A DNA stretch of 20,231 nucleotides. It comes from a virus. This document shows positions 6,474 to 14,143 of the stretch, piece after piece (positions within the stretch are counted from its first letter, which is position 1; each line of letters starts with the position of its first letter). Location: IMG/VR virus record IMGVR_UViG_3300030060_003236, positions 1 to 20,231 of that record, one strand, 5' to 3'. A program made the translations under genes and the position numbers. The notes beneath the pieces were generated by a model. That model was not told the DNA's origin and did no database searches. It saw only the letters and a list, made by a program, of their open reading frames with translations.

Positions 6474-9400
6474 GTGGCAGGAGAATATAAAAAACTTTTA
6501 GAGACTAACCCTGAACTTGCTGCAGAAATTAAAAAAAAAGTTAAGTCTCGAATAACAGATAAAAAAGGTCGTGAAAATTATTTTTTTATAACTAATGATA
6601 AAACAAATAGTATAAATAATACTACTAGAAATGAGAAAGAGACTTCTGATTACAACTATGAAGACGACACAGACTATAATAAAAAGGTAAGTTTAGGTAG
6701 GGCATTTTCACTGGGTTTACTAGATACAACTAGAGGTGTTAGTCAAATAACAGGACTAGGATTTGATAAAAAAACCATGCGTAAGGAACAAAGACAGTTA
6801 GTTAATTCTATGCAAGGTGAAGGTGGCGGACTAATTAAAGCTGCCTATTTTGCAGGTGCTATTCTAGACCCTGCTTCTTGGTTATTACCATTCGGTAAAG
6901 CAAAAACACTATACACTATGGGTAAATATGGCATGGTCTCTGGAGCCGTAGCAGGTGCTGCAGGATATGTTGATGAAGATATGGAAAGTATTGTAGGAGA
7001 AGGTAAGATAACTAGAGGTGAACAGGCTTTACTTGGAGGCATTGGTGGTGGAATATTAAGTCCTACACTAGGTGCATTAAGAAATCTAGGAGTAAAAGTT
7101 ACAGGTAAAGGAACAGCCACTCCTATAGGACAGCCTGACCCTGAAGGTTTTATAGGTACAATATTTAATCTTAAACATGTTAATACTCAAAAGGCACTAA
7201 AAGATAAGAGCATTAAAAAAGTAAAGCTTTCATCAGCACCCAAAATTAAAGAGGGTGAAGATTATGTTGGAGGTATTAGAAAAGGAGATAAAGCTATATT
7301 TGCAACTGAAGGTAAAGGAAGAGTAGCTACATATAGACCTGATAGTAAAATAGGAGACCCCTCTGCTGATATTTTAAAAACTGTTGAAGAACAAGACCTA
7401 CTAAGAAAAACAGGAAAAACTGAAAAGCAAATAGAGGCACAAAATAAAAAAGAATTTATAGAAAAACAAAAAAACTTTCCTAAAAAGGGTATGTACATGA
7501 AGCCTGTTAAATCTTTCTTCGATAAGTATATTGCCAAACCTTACGAAGAAAAAATAGGAAGGCCTACTTTTCAAAAGATAGCATCAGGACAAGGAGCCTC
7601 TGTAACTGGTGGTGCTTTACTAGGTTTTAATACCAACGAGGAGTTGCCCCTAATTAGTATAAATAATCCTTTTAGTTCTAGATTAGGAAGGGCTATGACA
7701 GGAGCTGTATTGGGGCTAGCAGGTTTTAAAGGCCTTTCTAAATTAAAAATAACTAGAAAAACAGGTACTAAAGAGGATGATGGTGCTACTTTTACTATGC
7801 CTGTCACAGAATGGATGGGTAGAGGAATTAAAGATAAATACAATTTACCAAGAGAATTTGTAGCTTTAAGACAACAGGCCCAAGGAATGGGCGGTCATAT
7901 AGCTTCTCAATTTCATGACCTTGTACAAAAAGCAAAGCTTTTAAATATGGATGAAAGAAGAATACTTTACAATATTTTGGAAGGCGATGAAATATCCAAG
8001 GTAGATTCTAAAAAAATAATGATGTTATCCAAAGAAGCAAGAGAAACAATAAATAAATTTGGACAGATGTATGTCGACTACGGATTAATGGATGTAAAAA
8101 CTTTTCAAAGAAATGCAAACTCTTATTTAAGAAGAATATATTCTAAAGATAAAGAAGCACCTAAGATTGGTGATGATTTAAAACCTAGGGGTCAGGTGTT
8201 AGAAGTAACAGAAGCAGACTTTAATAAAAATTATAAAAATGTTAAAGCTGTTAATGAAAAAGGACAACCTATTATGATAAGGGGAGGTATAGGAGAGCCT
8301 AGACTAGTTGAGCATAGAGGTTGGGAAGTATTTGATGATGTAACAAAAGACGGAGTTAAATATAAAGTTATTAGATGGGAGTATACTAAAGCAGAAAGAT
8401 TAGCTAAAGGTGAAATTGAAGATGCTGCAGCAGGTATAGAACTTACAGGACAATACATGGCAAGTACAATATCTCAATTTAAATTTTATGATGATATATA
8501 TAAAACCCCATCACTAGGAGCATATGTAAAAGCACCTAATGGTAAGTATACACTGGATAAAAAATTTAAAGGTCTATCTGAAGAAGCCATGAACAAGCAG
8601 GGATATTATAAAATGCCTGACACAAGTATCAAGGATACCAAAATTAAAAAGTATGGAAATCTATCTGGTAAATATGTTCTAGAAGAAGTATACAGAAATC
8701 TATTAACCGCTAATAAGTATAGGGAACTAGGTAGCAAATCTTTATTTCAAAAGTATAGAAAATTAAATGGTTTATGGAAAGTATCTAAAACGGCATGGAA
8801 TCCAACTGTTCATGTAAATAATATATTTGGTAATATTTTCTTTTCAGACTTTGCTGATGTACCACTATTTGTAGGCACTAAGGGAGAAGGTGGACTTATA
8901 GATTCTTTTAAAATGTTAGCCAAACATAATAGTAAAGACCCTTATAAATCAGAGACTGTTTATTTAGCACAAAAGTTTGGTGTTTTTGACGCTGACTTTA
9001 TAGCTAGAGAACTTAAAACATTTGATTTTAAAGCTATTAAAAATGCTTATAGCTATGATGCTAAAAAAACAGAGTGGAGCAATGCTGTAGATATTGGTGG
9101 TAGAGTTTATGAAGCGGTAAGAAAAAATAAAATAACTGGAACACTACAAAATTGGTACAGGGTTGAAGACCATATATTTAGATTAAACGCCTTTCAACAC
9201 AGACTTAAAATGGGTGACAGTGCTAGTGATGCTGCTCTGTTTGCTAGAAAACAATTTATTGATTATGACATAGATGCACCCGTAATAAATGGATTGAGAC
9301 ATTCTGTAACTCCATTCTTAGCATTTAGTTACAGAATAGTTCCTATACTTGCTGAAACTGCAGTAGTTAGACCTTGGAAGTTTGCTAAGTATGCTGCACT

Positions 9401-10172
9401 AGGATATGGATTAAGTACACTAGGTGCTGAAATGGGAGGTGGTGATGCAGAAAAAGAAAGACAAATGCTTCCCAAATATTCTGCAGGAACACTATTAGGT
9501 ATACCTTTAATGCCTAATAATGAAATAAAATTACCTATACAATCTAGGGAAGGGCAGTCTAAGTATATAAATATTCAAAGATTTTTTCCAGGTGGGGATG
9601 TTTTAGACATGGGTGATAGGATAGTTCCTTACTTACCCGCACCATTACAACCAAGCTTGGGAATAGCAGGTGATATATTTTTTAGTTTAATAGGAGTTGA
9701 CTTATTTAGAAAGACATTTGAACCTACGTCAGATGTCATAGAAATTTCAAAGAGAATGGGTACTAAATTAATACCTAACTTTCCTTTTATACCAGGGTCT
9801 TACTCTACAAAAAGAATAGATAGAGCAACTAGAGGTACTAATATTTCACCATACAGAGAAGATGAAGCTGAGTGGATGGCTATACTAAGTGCTTTTGGAT
9901 TTAAAGTTTCTAATAGAACAGTGGGTACTTTAACTGCTGCAAAATCTTTGGAATTTACTAAAGAAATGAAAAAACTAGAAAAAGAAATAGGAGATTTGGC
10001 AGACCAATTAAGAAGAGGTGTAATATCTATGGGTACATATGATAGAAAATCTTCTGAAATAATAATTAAAATGCAAACTAAAGCAAAAATATTTGGTGGA
10101 AGGATAGAGGGAATATCTCCTGCAGATATTCTAGAATCACCAGAAGTTTTAAACTTAAGAAATAATAGATAG
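6474..10172 (+). CDS. Very large internal/ejection-type virion protein (1232 aa)
   Basis: Start is GTG at 6474 (VAGEYKKLLETNP, initiator read as Met), three bases after the previous stop; no in-frame ATG fits as well. Residues about 120-205 contain several Gly/Ala-rich hydrophobic stretches (AAYFAGAILDPASWLLPFG, SGAVAGAAGY, ALLGGIGGGILSP), and 370-425 contains two more (TGGALLGF, AMTGAVLGLAGF). These could insert into membrane. A long helical Lys-rich body follows, with a TAWNPTVHVNNIFGNIFF motif near 775, HIFRLNAFQHRLKMGDSASDAA near 900 and a TPFLAFSYRIVPILAE segment near 945. The last 75 residues form a coiled coil. This size and layout match the large polyvalent or gp16-like proteins that many podoviruses eject with DNA to cross the envelope. 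I see no lytic transglycosylase motif. Function is inference from architecture and place. Confidence 0.8.
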   Translation: MAGEYKKLLETNPELAAEIKKKVKSRITDKKGRENYFFITNDKTNSINNTTRNEKETSDYNYEDDTDYNKKVSLGRAFSLGLLDTTRGVSQITGLGFDKKTMRKEQRQLVNSMQGEGGGLIKAAYFAGAILDPASWLLPFGKAKTLYTMGKYGMVSGAVAGAAGYVDEDMESIVGEGKITRGEQALLGGIGGGILSPTLGALRNLGVKVTGKGTATPIGQPDPEGFIGTIFNLKHVNTQKALKDKSIKKVKLSSAPKIKEGEDYVGGIRKGDKAIFATEGKGRVATYRPDSKIGDPSADILKTVEEQDLLRKTGKTEKQIEAQNKKEFIEKQKNFPKKGMYMKPVKSFFDKYIAKPYEEKIGRPTFQKIASGQGASVTGGALLGFNTNEELPLISINNPFSSRLGRAMTGAVLGLAGFKGLSKLKITRKTGTKEDDGATFTMPVTEWMGRGIKDKYNLPREFVALRQQAQGMGGHIASQFHDLVQKAKLLNMDERRILYNILEGDEISKVDSKKIMMLSKEARETINKFGQMYVDYGLMDVKTFQRNANSYLRRIYSKDKEAPKIGDDLKPRGQVLEVTEADFNKNYKNVKAVNEKGQPIMIRGGIGEPRLVEHRGWEVFDDVTKDGVKYKVIRWEYTKAERLAKGEIEDAAAGIELTGQYMASTISQFKFYDDIYKTPSLGAYVKAPNGKYTLDKKFKGLSEEAMNKQGYYKMPDTSIKDTKIKKYGNLSGKYVLEEVYRNLLTANKYRELGSKSLFQKYRKLNGLWKVSKTAWNPTVHVNNIFGNIFFSDFADVPLFVGTKGEGGLIDSFKMLAKHNSKDPYKSETVYLAQKFGVFDADFIARELKTFDFKAIKNAYSYDAKKTEWSNAVDIGGRVYEAVRKNKITGTLQNWYRVEDHIFRLNAFQHRLKMGDSASDAALFARKQFIDYDIDAPVINGLRHSVTPFLAFSYRIVPILAETAVVRPWKFAKYAALGYGLSTLGAEMGGGDAEKERQMLPKYSAGTLLGIPLMPNNEIKLPIQSREGQSKYINIQRFFPGGDVLDMGDRIVPYLPAPLQPSLGIAGDIFFSLIGVDLFRKTFEPTSDVIEISKRMGTKLIPNFPFIPGSYSTKRIDRATRGTNISPYREDEAEWMAILSAFGFKVSNRTVGTLTAAKSLEFTKEMKKLEKEIGDLADQLRRGVISMGTYDRKSSEIIIKMQTKAKIFGGRIEGISPADILESPEVLNLRNNR

Positions 10173-10180
10173 GAGTATAT
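10169..10180 (+). promoter_or_regulatory. RBS cassette ATAGGAGTATAT before the holin
   Basis: ATAGGAGTATAT directly precedes the holin ATG, with the stop codon of the large virion protein inside it (TAG 10170-10172). The same 12 bases stand before the lysozyme and, on the other strand, before the putative SSB gene. Confidence 0.7.
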
Positions 10181-10576
10181 ATGTTAAATATGTTATTAGG
10201 CCCCATTGCTAATATAGTAGGGGATACAGTTAAAGGATTTGTAGCAACTAAGAAAGCTAAAGCAGAGTTAGCTGTTACTGAAATTAAAGCAGCCAAAGCT
10301 TTAAAGGAACAACAAATCGCAGGGAAAATTTCGTGGGAGGCCAGTGCGGTCGACCAAATGAAAGGTTCTTGGAAAGATGAACTAATTTTAATATGTCTTC
10401 TAGTTCCTGCGGTGGCAGTTTTCATACCGGGATGGACTCCTCACATTAAAGCAGGGTTTGAGGCACTTCACTCCTTGCCTGATTATTATAAGCATCTACT
10501 ATACATAGCATGTTCTGCTAGTTTTGGTATCAAAGGTGCAAAAGGTGCTATGGGATTAATAACTAAAAAGAAATAG
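10181..10576 (+). CDS. Holin of the three-helix, GTA-holin type (131 aa)
   Basis: A mildly hydrophobic N-terminal helix (about 4-20) and a Lys/Ala-rich amphipathic helix (20-50) lead to WKDELILICLLVPAVAVFIPG (64-84, membrane helix), a short loop GFEALHSLPDYYKH and a last membrane helix (about 105-118). The pattern, WxDE just before the membrane helix and xxLPDWYKxxL before the last one, matches the family named Holin of 3TMs, for gene-transfer release (GTA_holin_3TM). Such holins open the inner membrane at the end of infection and let the endolysin reach the peptidoglycan. It is followed nine bases later by the GH24 lysozyme, a classical lysis pair. Family assignment is from motif memory; role confidence is high because of the neighbour. 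Confidence 0.85.
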   Translation: MLNMLLGPIANIVGDTVKGFVATKKAKAELAVTEIKAAKALKEQQIAGKISWEASAVDQMKGSWKDELILICLLVPAVAVFIPGWTPHIKAGFEALHSLPDYYKHLLYIACSASFGIKGAKGAMGLITKKK

Positions 10577-10584
10577 GAGTATAT
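10573..10584 (+). promoter_or_regulatory. RBS cassette ATAGGAGTATAT before the lysozyme
   Basis: Second exact copy of ATAGGAGTATAT, again including the TAG stop of the upstream gene (holin), and ending one base before the lysozyme ATG at 10586. GGAG sits seven bases from the ATG. Confidence 0.7.
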
Positions 10585-10585
10585 T

Positions 10586-11023
10586 ATGGTAGATGTAATT
10601 AAAAAAGAACTAATGGATAGAGTTAAGGAACATGAAGGCTATAGACTAGACCCCTACTTTTGTACAGAGGGACACCTAACAGGTGGGTATGGTCATAAAA
10701 TTTTAGAGGGAGAAGTAGTGCCTACAACCAAAGAAGGTTGGGACTTACTATTTGAAAAGGATTTCAATAAAGCATGGGATAGTATGAAAGAACTATGTAG
10801 TGAAAATGAATTAGACATACACATAAAAGCACAAGGAATATTATGTGAAATGATTTTTCAAATGGGTGCTAATGGTGTATCTAAATTTAAGAACATGCTA
10901 CTTGCATTAAGGAATAAGTCGTACACTGTCGCAGCAAAAGAGATGCTCGATAGTCGTTGGGCAAAGCAAACCCCCAATCGTGCCAAAGAGTTATCTTCTC
11001 GAATGGAAGAACTAACTAGTTAA
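10586..11023 (+). CDS. Endolysin, T4/P22-type lysozyme (GH24, 145 aa)
   Basis: Muramidase that cleaves the MurNAc-GlcNAc bond of peptidoglycan. The GH24 catalytic signature Glu-8-(Asp/Cys)-5-Thr is complete: E17 in KEHEGYRLDPYF, C26 and T32, followed by GGYGHKI, a motif found in most members. The variant with Cys in the second position is the one seen in P22-type enzymes. Length is normal for a single-domain lysozyme. There is no signal peptide or SAR helix, so release should depend on the holin encoded just upstream. Its last codons (ELTS-stop) overlap the last codons of the convergent gene by 12 bases. Confidence 0.93.
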   Translation: MVDVIKKELMDRVKEHEGYRLDPYFCTEGHLTGGYGHKILEGEVVPTTKEGWDLLFEKDFNKAWDSMKELCSENELDIHIKAQGILCEMIFQMGANGVSKFKNMLLALRNKSYTVAAKEMLDSRWAKQTPNRAKELSSRMEELTS

Positions 11024-11308
11024 CTTATCTAATAATTGTTGGGTTGTTTTGTAAGAGTGGGAATACTCATTCTTTAAATGTACTACTACTGCTTTTAGTA
11101 TATGAGGTAGAGGTATTAAGAGTTTTTTATCATGAGAGTAGGGTTCGTTTGTACCATACTTCTTTTTAAATACTTCTATTAAATCTTTAGTATTTAAAGT
11201 CTCTTCATCCCAATAAAAATTCCCATCAACTCTGGAATAGGAAACTTTACAACTATATAACTGAAAACCATCGTTACTTTTTAATGAAGTTTGGTGAGAT
11301 GTTGTCAT
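11012..11308 (-). CDS. Small unknown protein (98 aa), last gene of the replication operon
   Basis: ATG at 11308 lies inside the end of the 59-aa gene upstream (35-base overlap). The ribosome binding site is poor (AGGA is about 16 bases away), so translation probably depends on coupling. The protein has a small mixed alpha/beta look (FQLYSCKVSYSRVDGNFYWDEETLNTKDLIEVFKKK...), including a TLNTKDLIEVF segment that resembles the TLKTKDLIYII segment of the PD-(D/E)XK protein encoded two genes upstream; this may be coincidence. No known domain. Confidence 0.7.
   Translation of the reverse strand: MTTSHQTSLKSNDGFQLYSCKVSYSRVDGNFYWDEETLNTKDLIEVFKKKYGTNEPYSHDKKLLIPLPHILKAVVVHLKNEYSHSYKTTQQLLDKLTS
11013..11022. 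repeat. Perfect palindrome TAACTAGTTA at the convergent junction
   Basis: A ten-base palindrome at the point where late and replication operons meet. Because of its symmetry both genes end in Leu-Thr-Ser-stop, one on each strand. No GC-rich hairpin with a T-run is visible near it, so it does not look like an ordinary terminator. Confidence 0.55.
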
Positions 11309-11453
11309 TGATTTCTGTCAATCCTGCTAATAAATTAATATATTTTTGCACTTCAATAAAAGGCTTGTTAGCTAAGTATTGTAGTAGAGTATTCCTCTGC
11401 TCTTCACTTAGTACATAGTTTTTTTGTTGAGGTGCTTCGTTATTTTTGGTCAT
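11274..11453 (-). CDS. 59-aa small helical protein
   Basis: A complete frame from ATG at 11453 to TAA at 11274 that a 60-residue cut-off would miss. AGGAG stands seven bases before the ATG. The protein begins MTKNNEAPQQKNYVLSEEQR and continues with two helices, the second LANKPFIEVQKYINLLAGL. Overlaps of 14 bases with the DUF6378 gene and 35 bases with the 98-aa gene make it part of the coupled chain and fill what would otherwise be a 130-base hole. The helix-type segment is reminiscent of small conserved proteins in uncultured marine phages (memory only). Function unknown. Confidence 0.75.
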   Translation of the reverse strand: MTKNNEAPQQKNYVLSEEQRNTLLQYLANKPFIEVQKYINLLAGLTEINDNISPNFIKK

Positions 11454-11703
11454 GTATTTCTCCTGCTATTGCAATGTATGCAGCACCATCAGTATAACTA
11501 TCGGCACTACTTCCTGTTGTTGTCCTAGCTATCTTTAGTATAGCCATCATCATAGCCACTTGCTCTGCATTGATTTCACAATCAGTATAAGCAGACCACA
11601 TAGTAGCTATCTTATCATGGAGTATCTTCTTATCTCCATAAGCTTTTGCTCTGTCACCAGAAACTAATTTAGATGCACTCTTCAGTATGTCTTCAGTTTT
11701 CAT
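11440..11703 (-). CDS. DUF6378-type protein (87 aa)
   Basis: The core matches the phage-borne DUF6378 pattern: SGDRAKAYGDKKILHDKIATMW, SAYTDCEINAEQVAMMMAILKIART, then SADSYTDGAAYIAIAGE, that is an R-YG-H-IA-W helix, a xVAxMMxxLKIART helix and a D-W/Y-DxAxYxAxAGE helix. The domain is widespread in phage and prophage proteins, and its biochemical role is unknown to me. The fold pattern with conserved D/E/K positions recalls all-alpha NTP pyrophosphohydrolases, which is an inference. The start at 11703 is preferred over an ATG at 11733 because GGAGAATAG stands directly before it and the shorter form begins MKTEDILKSA, typical of the family; overlap with the nuclease gene is 11 bases. Confidence 0.85.
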   Translation of the reverse strand: MKTEDILKSASKLVSGDRAKAYGDKKILHDKIATMWSAYTDCEINAEQVAMMMAILKIARTTTGSSADSYTDGAAYIAIAGEIHDQK

Positions 11704-12085
11704 TTCTATTCTCCATATAATTATTATAATCAATTAACTTAATAATAGGAACTAAGTATCCCCAAGAGGTATTGTTATCTCCCCCAGGAACACTGTTAAA
11801 CTTATTGTTATCAATTATATATATTAAATCTTTTGTTTTTAAGGTTATGTTAAAACAAAATCTATCCCCGCTATAAAAGTTTATAGTCCACCACTCTGCT
11901 TGAGTCTTTCGTATACCACTTTCTTTACCTCTACTTTGATATTCGCAATAGTGGTTGCCTGTCTTAATCCACTTATCTCTTTCAGACTTTACCTCAGTCT
12001 TCTCACCTTCTTGTATTTCCCCTACTACTACTTCACCTTGCTTACCCCACTCTAGGTCATGTTTAAAATTAGAATTATGTTTCAT
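11693..12085 (-). CDS. PD-(D/E)XK-family nuclease, small (130 aa)
   Basis: The N-terminal half reads DLEWGKQGE (10-18), then KTEVKSERDKW (29-39), TGNHYCEYQSRGKESGI (about 42-58) and TQAEWW. This order, conserved Glu in the first helix, E-x-K (E31, K33) strand, GNxxxEYxSRGKxSGI and T-A-xW, is what I know of small phage PD-(D/E)XK endonucleases related to Holliday-junction-resolvase-like folds. The usual acidic residue shortly before the E-x-K is represented only by nearby E26/E28, in a short connection. It could act on branched DNA before packaging, or on host DNA. AGGAG lies before the ATG (12085). Family call is by motif, without a search. Confidence 0.75.
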   Translation of the reverse strand: MKHNSNFKHDLEWGKQGEVVVGEIQEGEKTEVKSERDKWIKTGNHYCEYQSRGKESGIRKTQAEWWTINFYSGDRFCFNITLKTKDLIYIIDNNKFNSVPGGDNNTSWGYLVPIIKLIDYNNYMENRNEN

Positions 12086-12092
12086 AGTTCTC

Positions 12093-12407
12093 CTAGTTCA
12101 GATTTTTTAAATCTAAATATTTTGTTAAGTCTACTATATTACTTTCATCATCTTCTTTTATGAACTCTGTTGCGTCAGACATATCAATAGCATCTAACTT
12201 AGCAGATATCTCTATACCCCTTTCATAAAAAGGGTCAGGGTCTTCTAGCAAAAGCTGTGCTGCTCCCAGTGCCACTAGCTTACACATTTCTTTTTCAGGA
12301 GTATCTGCATTATAATCAGTAGTTAAACCAACAGCAAACTTACCTTTCTTATAAGGTTTTAATAATATTACTATTCCGTCATTTATATTTTGTGTTTTTT
12401 TTGTCAT
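12093..12407 (-). CDS. Unknown protein (104 aa)
   Basis: ATG at 12407 overlaps the exonuclease stop in an ATGA fusion (12404-12407) with GAGGA upstream; a longer frame to 12443 starts inside the exonuclease without such support. The protein begins with basic residues, then GIVILLKPYKKGKFAVGLTTDYN, a helical middle (CKLVALGAAQLLLEDPDPFYERGIE) and an acidic C-terminal half. No domain recognised. Its coupling to the exonuclease suggests a shared role in DNA processing, which is not shown by sequence. Confidence 0.75.
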   Translation of the reverse strand: MTKKTQNINDGIVILLKPYKKGKFAVGLTTDYNADTPEKEMCKLVALGAAQLLLEDPDPFYERGIEISAKLDAIDMSDATEFIKEDDESNIVDLTKYLDLKNLN

Positions 12408-13306
12408 TGTTTTTTTCCTCTGTCGGCTACATGAGTATACCAATAATATCTAGGACTTTTAGAACGAGGCCTACCTTCATCATCAAAAACTTGTTGAGGT
12501 AAGTGTTGTATCTTATCTCCCCAACAATCTTGCTTGAAAGAACAGAACCCGCAGACACTACTCAACACTCTATTACCTGTTAGTTTACTTCTATACTTTT
12601 CTTCTACATCATCGAAACACCTTTCAAAAGGTTTGTTTTCCATCAAAGCTTTAATATTATCATCGGCTAACTTCAAAGCTTCTTTTCTATGTTTAGTATC
12701 ACTTCTTGGTGCTGATACTATACACATTTCCCCTGTTGATTTATTAACTACAATCCAACCTCCAAACTTTTTATTCTCTGCATCTGCATAGAGATATCCT
12801 TGAGACTTATATCCAAAGACATCCTTATCTACAACTGCTTCAAATCCCATAGCAAACTTATTCTTGTATGCCCAATCACTAGCTGATTTAATATCATAAA
12901 TTTTACCACCAATCTCTACATCATAAGTACCTGTAAGACCTGTCTCAAAGTATTTACTTTTTCTAGTGACTTGTTTTTGTTCACTATCTACTACAGTTCC
13001 AGAAGCTTTTAATAACAACATTGTTAATGCTTCTATCATATCACCAAATAAAAATCTTAGTTTATTATTGTAAGGCATGGGTTCTTTTTTGGCCCCTGCT
13101 TTTTCCATTTGTAATTGACAGAGAGGTTTACCGATACCTGACATCCTAATTCTAAAGGAGGTATCTCTTTTTTCTTTGAATTGTTTTCGGATTGCTTTCT
13201 TACAGTCTTCTCCAAACTGTTCGATAAGTTCTTCGCTTACAGGCACAGGCGATTTCTCAGCCTGTACCAATAAATGTTTTATTTTATCTAGTATTTCTTC
13301 TGTCAA
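12404..13306 (-). CDS. Cas4/AddB-like PD-(D/E)XK exonuclease with Fe-S cysteines (300 aa)
   Basis: The nuclease core reads FLFGDMIEALTMLLLKASG (about 86-103), TGLTGTYDVEIGGKIYDIKSAS (122-143), with D129 (GTYD) and D138-I-K140 as the metal-binding D...D-x-K. Cys residues flank the core: C63 before it, then C252-x2-C255-x5-C261 behind it. This one-plus-three arrangement is the iron-staple Fe-S cluster of Cas4 and AddB nucleases, and CxxCxxxxxC is the spacing I know from Cas4. The enzyme probably resects DNA ends for recombination or degrades host DNA. Start is TTG at 13306, fused to the SSB stop (TTGA); no ATG lies nearby. No Cas1/Cas2 or array is present, so no CRISPR role is implied. Confidence 0.85.
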   Translation of the reverse strand: MTEEILDKIKHLLVQAEKSPVPVSEELIEQFGEDCKKAIRKQFKEKRDTSFRIRMSGIGKPLCQLQMEKAGAKKEPMPYNNKLRFLFGDMIEALTMLLLKASGTVVDSEQKQVTRKSKYFETGLTGTYDVEIGGKIYDIKSASDWAYKNKFAMGFEAVVDKDVFGYKSQGYLYADAENKKFGGWIVVNKSTGEMCIVSAPRSDTKHRKEALKLADDNIKALMENKPFERCFDDVEEKYRSKLTGNRVLSSVCGFCSFKQDCWGDKIQHLPQQVFDDEGRPRSKSPRYYWYTHVADRGKKQ

Positions 13307-14127
13307 GCTTTAGTGACTTTAGATACTAAGGCACTTTCATCAGCATACTTTTTTAAATGAGCATGGTATTTTTCCATAACTTGCTCATTCTTAGCTTCAA
13401 TATCATTCTTGAATAATTGATAGGCTCTACCATCGTCACTATCTTCTAAAAGATTAGCAGGTATATCAAGAGATGTTATCTTACCTATCTTTAAATTATA
13501 AAATGTATTACCGCCAACAGTCTTCTCCTCTGTATTTAATGCTACAGAATTAGACCACAGTATTCCTTTATTTGATAATAAAGAATCTAAGTTGCTCATA
13601 ACAATAGCATTACCTCCTGCATATTTTAATTGAACAGGATATTCTTTCAGAGTAATCTTATCACCCTTTGAGTTTTCACCTTTAATATCCATCAAGCCAT
13701 ACATAATTCTATAAAACTTTGTACTCTCTGCCCTTACCTTTTGGTCGGGTGTTAAGTCTGCTCTATTTTTTGTAGTGACATATCCACATTTTGTAGTGCC
13801 TAAGGTATCAAAAGCTTCTTCTCCAAATGCAACTAAGATAGACTCAGCAGAAAAAGTTTTCTCTTTATTATCCCATGTCATGTACTGTTGTCTTTTCATG
13901 AATGGTCTAAAAGATATTGAGGGTGCATAGACAAATTGTTCTGTATCCTTATCCCAAACATTGTAGCTACCAAGATGTTGGGTAATTTTATCATCATTAT
14001 TTTTGTCTTTGTGGTTGTTTGTTATTCGCAGATTAACAATGTATGAGGGCGTACTTTTCGTACCCATACCTGCCTCTGCTCTTATTTGTTCTTCGGACAT
14101 GTCTCCAAAGATTGTTTTTTCAGTCAT
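13303..14127 (-). CDS. Putative ssDNA-binding protein (274 aa)
   Basis: The protein lies between DNA polymerase and exonuclease, the usual place of the ssDNA-binding protein in podoviral replication operons, and has the strongest ribosome binding site of this operon (ATAGGAGTATAT). It is rich in beta-prone segments (SYIVNLRITNNHK, SISFRPFMKRQQYMTWDN, FYRIMYGLMDI, YPVQLKYAGGNAIVMS, FYNLKIGKITSLDIP) with many aromatic and basic residues, compatible with an OB-fold. The C-terminal end (SALVSKVTKA) lacks the acidic tail typical of T7 gp2.5 and E. coli SSB. I call the role mainly from context and expression signal. An alternative is an annealing protein paired with the exonuclease. Confidence 0.6.
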   Translation of the reverse strand: MTEKTIFGDMSEEQIRAEAGMGTKSTPSYIVNLRITNNHKDKNNDDKITQHLGSYNVWDKDTEQFVYAPSISFRPFMKRQQYMTWDNKEKTFSAESILVAFGEEAFDTLGTTKCGYVTTKNRADLTPDQKVRAESTKFYRIMYGLMDIKGENSKGDKITLKEYPVQLKYAGGNAIVMSNLDSLLSNKGILWSNSVALNTEEKTVGGNTFYNLKIGKITSLDIPANLLEDSDDGRAYQLFKNDIEAKNEQVMEKYHAHLKKYADESALVSKVTKA

Positions 14128-14131
14128 GTAT

Positions 14132-14143
14132 ATATACTCCTAT
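14132..14143 (-). promoter_or_regulatory. RBS cassette ATAGGAGTATAT before the putative SSB gene
   Basis: Third exact copy of ATAGGAGTATAT, on the - strand, carrying the stop codon of the polymerase gene (TAG at 14142-14140) and ending four bases before the SSB ATG. Same arrangement as at the holin and lysozyme genes. Confidence 0.7.

Noticed and set aside
6845-8458. Minus-strand frames of 75-91 codons inside the 1232-aa gene
   Set aside because: They lie wholly inside a well-supported gene on the other strand and have no domain or start signal.
10078-10425. Minus-strand 115-codon frame over the holin start
   Set aside because: Antisense to the holin and the end of the large virion protein; no start signal or recognisable motif.
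11000-11080. Intrinsic terminator between the convergent operons
   Set aside because: Only the short AT-rich palindrome TAACTAGTTA is present; there is no GC stem followed by T residues on either strand.
13275-13306. TTGACA at the exonuclease start as a -35 promoter box
   Set aside because: The nearest TAAAAT is only 14 bases away, and the TTG is better explained as the start codon fused to the SSB stop.
12404-13306. A CRISPR-Cas adaptation locus, because of the Cas4-like nuclease
   Set aside because: There is no cas1/cas2 and no direct-repeat array in the window.
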